Shown in pieces: positions 62,565 to 64,000 of a stretch of DNA of 64,000 nt. The notes below the pieces were generated by a model. The model did not search any database, was not told the origin of the DNA, and saw nothing but the letters and a program-made list of their open reading frames with translations. Within the stretch, counting starts at the first letter, position 1; every line of letters begins with the position of its first letter. Location: assembly GCF_013304825.1 (NCBI RefSeq), contig NZ_JAAWUO010000015.1, forward strand, positions 1-64,000. Direction: 5' to 3'. Made by a program: the position numbers and the translations under genes. The DNA is from Blautia schinkii. GTDB lineage: Bacteria > Bacillota > Clostridia > Lachnospirales > Lachnospiraceae.

Positions 62565-63716
62565 ATGAACAATGAGATGAAACGCAGCTTCAGGATCTTC
62601 ATATTGAAGATTCTGGCAGTTGTTTTTGTGCTGACTATGTGTTATTTTTTATATGCGTTTGTCTACAGAGCCAGGACAGAACTGCCTACAAAGGCAGTGG
62701 TAACGAACAGAGCTTCCGCAGTGTATACATTACGGGGACAGATGCAGATGCTTTCCCAGAAGGAAGCATTTTCCTATTTTGCATTTGACGGGCGCGAGAA
62801 AGAGAAAGAATACGGAACTTATGTGATTCCGGGATTGAAGAATACCCGGACGCTGCTTACAGAGAAAGGTGCCACACAGGCTATGTGTACATCCATGACA
62901 CCTCAGGGACTGGCTGTTACGGAAGATTATGTGATGGTCAGTGCGTATTGCAGCACGCAGAAGCACAATTCGGTGATCTACGTGATCGACAAGGAAACAC
63001 ATAACTTCATTAAAGAAGTGATACTGCCTGGACAGCCTCATGTAGGTGGCCTTGCCTATGATCCGGATCATAAGCTCCTTTGGTATTCTTCCAATATTAA
63101 CGGAATCGCACAGGCAGTCAGCGTAAAGATGGATACAATAGAAGCCTACGATTATGATGAGAGCCATCTGCCTGTGGATAGCCAGCAGACAGTCAGCCTT
63201 TACGGAATCGTAAGAGACTCCTTTATGACCTTCTATGAGGGGTGTCTGTATGTAGGCTGTTTTGAAAAATATAACGAAAGTGTAATTGCACGATACGGAA
63301 TTGACGCAGAAGGAAATCTGATCAATACCATGGATAAAGAACTGGGCATGAATTTTGAGATGGCAGTGCCGCTTGATTATTCCACTATATCGGAACAGGT
63401 TCAGGGAATTGCCTTTTATAATGACAAGCTTCTGATATCCCATTCTTTTGGTATCCTGCCATCCAGACTGGTAGTGTATGAGCAGTCAGATAAACGTTTG
63501 TATGTAAATGAAAATTCAGCCAGGACTTACCGTTTTCCGGAACGGCTGGAGCAGATCGTAGTGGAAGGTGATAACCTTTATGTGATGTTTGAGTCCTGCG
63601 CTTATGCATACCGTGTGTCTTCCGTGAATATTGTAGATAGAGTACTGAAACTGAGCCTTCCCAAAATGGAAGCGTATGAAGAAGAAAGTGACAGCCTGTT
63701 TTCTCTGTCGGAATAA
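62565..63716 (+). CDS. Membrane-anchored propeller-like protein of unknown function
   Basis: A 383-residue protein with one N-terminal membrane helix (about 11-33) and a large extracytoplasmic part. From residue 110 it shows repeated strand patterns such as TPQGLAVTEDYVMVSAYC, VIYVIDKETHNFIKEVILPG, PHVGGLAYDPDHKLLWYSS and LERLEQIVVEGDNLYVMF-like segments, suggesting a beta-propeller of the YncE/SMP-30 type. Exact function is not known to me. The start at 62565 has only a weak site; ATG 62577 is possible. It precedes spoIIIAA, so a cell-envelope or sporulation role may be worth considering. Confidence 0.7.
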   Translation: MNNEMKRSFRIFILKILAVVFVLTMCYFLYAFVYRARTELPTKAVVTNRASAVYTLRGQMQMLSQKEAFSYFAFDGREKEKEYGTYVIPGLKNTRTLLTEKGATQAMCTSMTPQGLAVTEDYVMVSAYCSTQKHNSVIYVIDKETHNFIKEVILPGQPHVGGLAYDPDHKLLWYSSNINGIAQAVSVKMDTIEAYDYDESHLPVDSQQTVSLYGIVRDSFMTFYEGCLYVGCFEKYNESVIARYGIDAEGNLINTMDKELGMNFEMAVPLDYSTISEQVQGIAFYNDKLLISHSFGILPSRLVVYEQSDKRLYVNENSARTYRFPERLEQIVVEGDNLYVMFESCAYAYRVSSVNIVDRVLKLSLPKMEAYEEESDSLFSLSE

Positions 63717-63800
63717 GGGAAAAACAAAAAAGCATTACCTGAGACAAGGGGTACTAAATCAGGGTCGTCTGCAATATATTTAAGTGTAAGAGGTGAAAAA

Positions 63801-64000
63801 ATGGAAGCAAACCAGATTCAGAACCTGTTTGCCAGTAATGTTCGTCAGCTTCTGGTGGATGCAGACCTTGATTATGATAAATTATATGAGATACGTCTTC
63901 GGGTGGGAAGGCCATTGTTTCTGACTTATGACGGCGGGGAGTGTTTTCTCAGACAGAAAGATACAGAACCATATCTGGTGACAAGGGAAGATCTGAAGGA
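63801..64000 (+). CDS. spoIIIAA: Stage III sporulation protein AA (partial, start only)
   Basis: First 66 residues of an AAA-type ATPase of the SpoIIIA-SpoIIQ channel between mother cell and forespore. The LYEIRLRVGRPLFLTYDGGE segment is the N-terminal signature of SpoIIIAA. RBS AGAGGTGA 63789-63796. It continues beyond the window, where spoIIIAB to AH would be expected. Confidence 0.85.
   Translation, partial: MEANQIQNLFASNVRQLLVDADLDYDKLYEIRLRVGRPLFLTYDGGECFLRQKDTEPYLVTREDLK

Overview
The window looks like the chromosome of a gut Firmicute of class Clostridia, most likely Lachnospiraceae (a Blautia-, Dorea- or Ruminococcus gnavus-like genus; the genus is inference). The reasons are moderate GC with AGGAGG ribosome sites, sporulation genes (sigG and the start of spoIIIAA), YesM/YesN two-component pairs, LarB/LarC, fucose and inositol catabolism, NADP-type glutamate dehydrogenase and a single-piece tmRNA. 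I see no insertion sequence, prophage, CRISPR array, rRNA or tRNA, and the sequence reads as intact core and metabolic chromosome.

Layout. 1-9000: end of an upstream gene, a DUF2318 lipoprotein, a YitT membrane protein, an acetyltransferase, a small unknown protein, punA with a RelA/SpoT-domain gene, a DUF2798 membrane protein, enolase, and an orphan Wzm/Wzt-type polysaccharide exporter. 9000-11200: larB-larC (nickel-pincer cofactor). 11200-28300: a large myo-inositol region with two paralogous LacI-type regulators, iolC-iolD-iolB-Fe-alcohol dehydrogenase, a sugar-binding lipoprotein, a GPH-type symporter, a YesM/YesN sensor pair, and iolG-iolE-iolJ. 28300-37700: an RNA methyltransferase, eutJ-like/glgX (minus), a Crp regulator with an Fe-S protein and a rhodanese-TtcA fusion, and a two-domain PPK2. 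37700-45900: sigG, a YlmC/YmxH protein, nrdR, gdhA, an aminotransferase, citrate synthase, a YqeG phosphatase, a shikimate-kinase-like protein and efp. 45900-56400: a fucosyl-glycan utilisation locus (YesN regulator, GH95, YesM kinase, ABC binding protein and two permeases, GH29). 56400-64000: ssrA, an ftsW-type gene, acpP, gltX, a UvrD-like helicase, a phosphopantetheinyl transferase, a membrane-anchored propeller-like protein and the start of spoIIIAA.

How it works together. The inositol genes encode every step from myo-inositol to dihydroxyacetone phosphate plus malonate semialdehyde. No iolA (semialdehyde dehydrogenase) is present; an Fe-dependent alcohol dehydrogenase occupies that place in the operon, suggesting reduction to 3-hydroxypropionate. 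The iolC and iolG promoters share CACGC-type boxes just downstream of the predicted start sites, which fits repression by the LacI paralogues. The fucose locus pairs a sugar ABC importer with two fucosidases that lack signal peptides, so fucosylated oligosaccharides are probably imported whole and trimmed inside; its promoters carry AAAAGTCCAT-like boxes suited to the YesN-type regulator. A palindrome GTAAC-N4-GTTAC lies about 41.5 bases upstream of the expected start of the Fe-S/rhodanese-TtcA operon, next to a Crp-family gene.

Limits: all calls come from reading the sequence and recalling family features. No alignment, structure prediction or database search was run. Hairpin and promoter coordinates were read by eye and may be off by a base or two.
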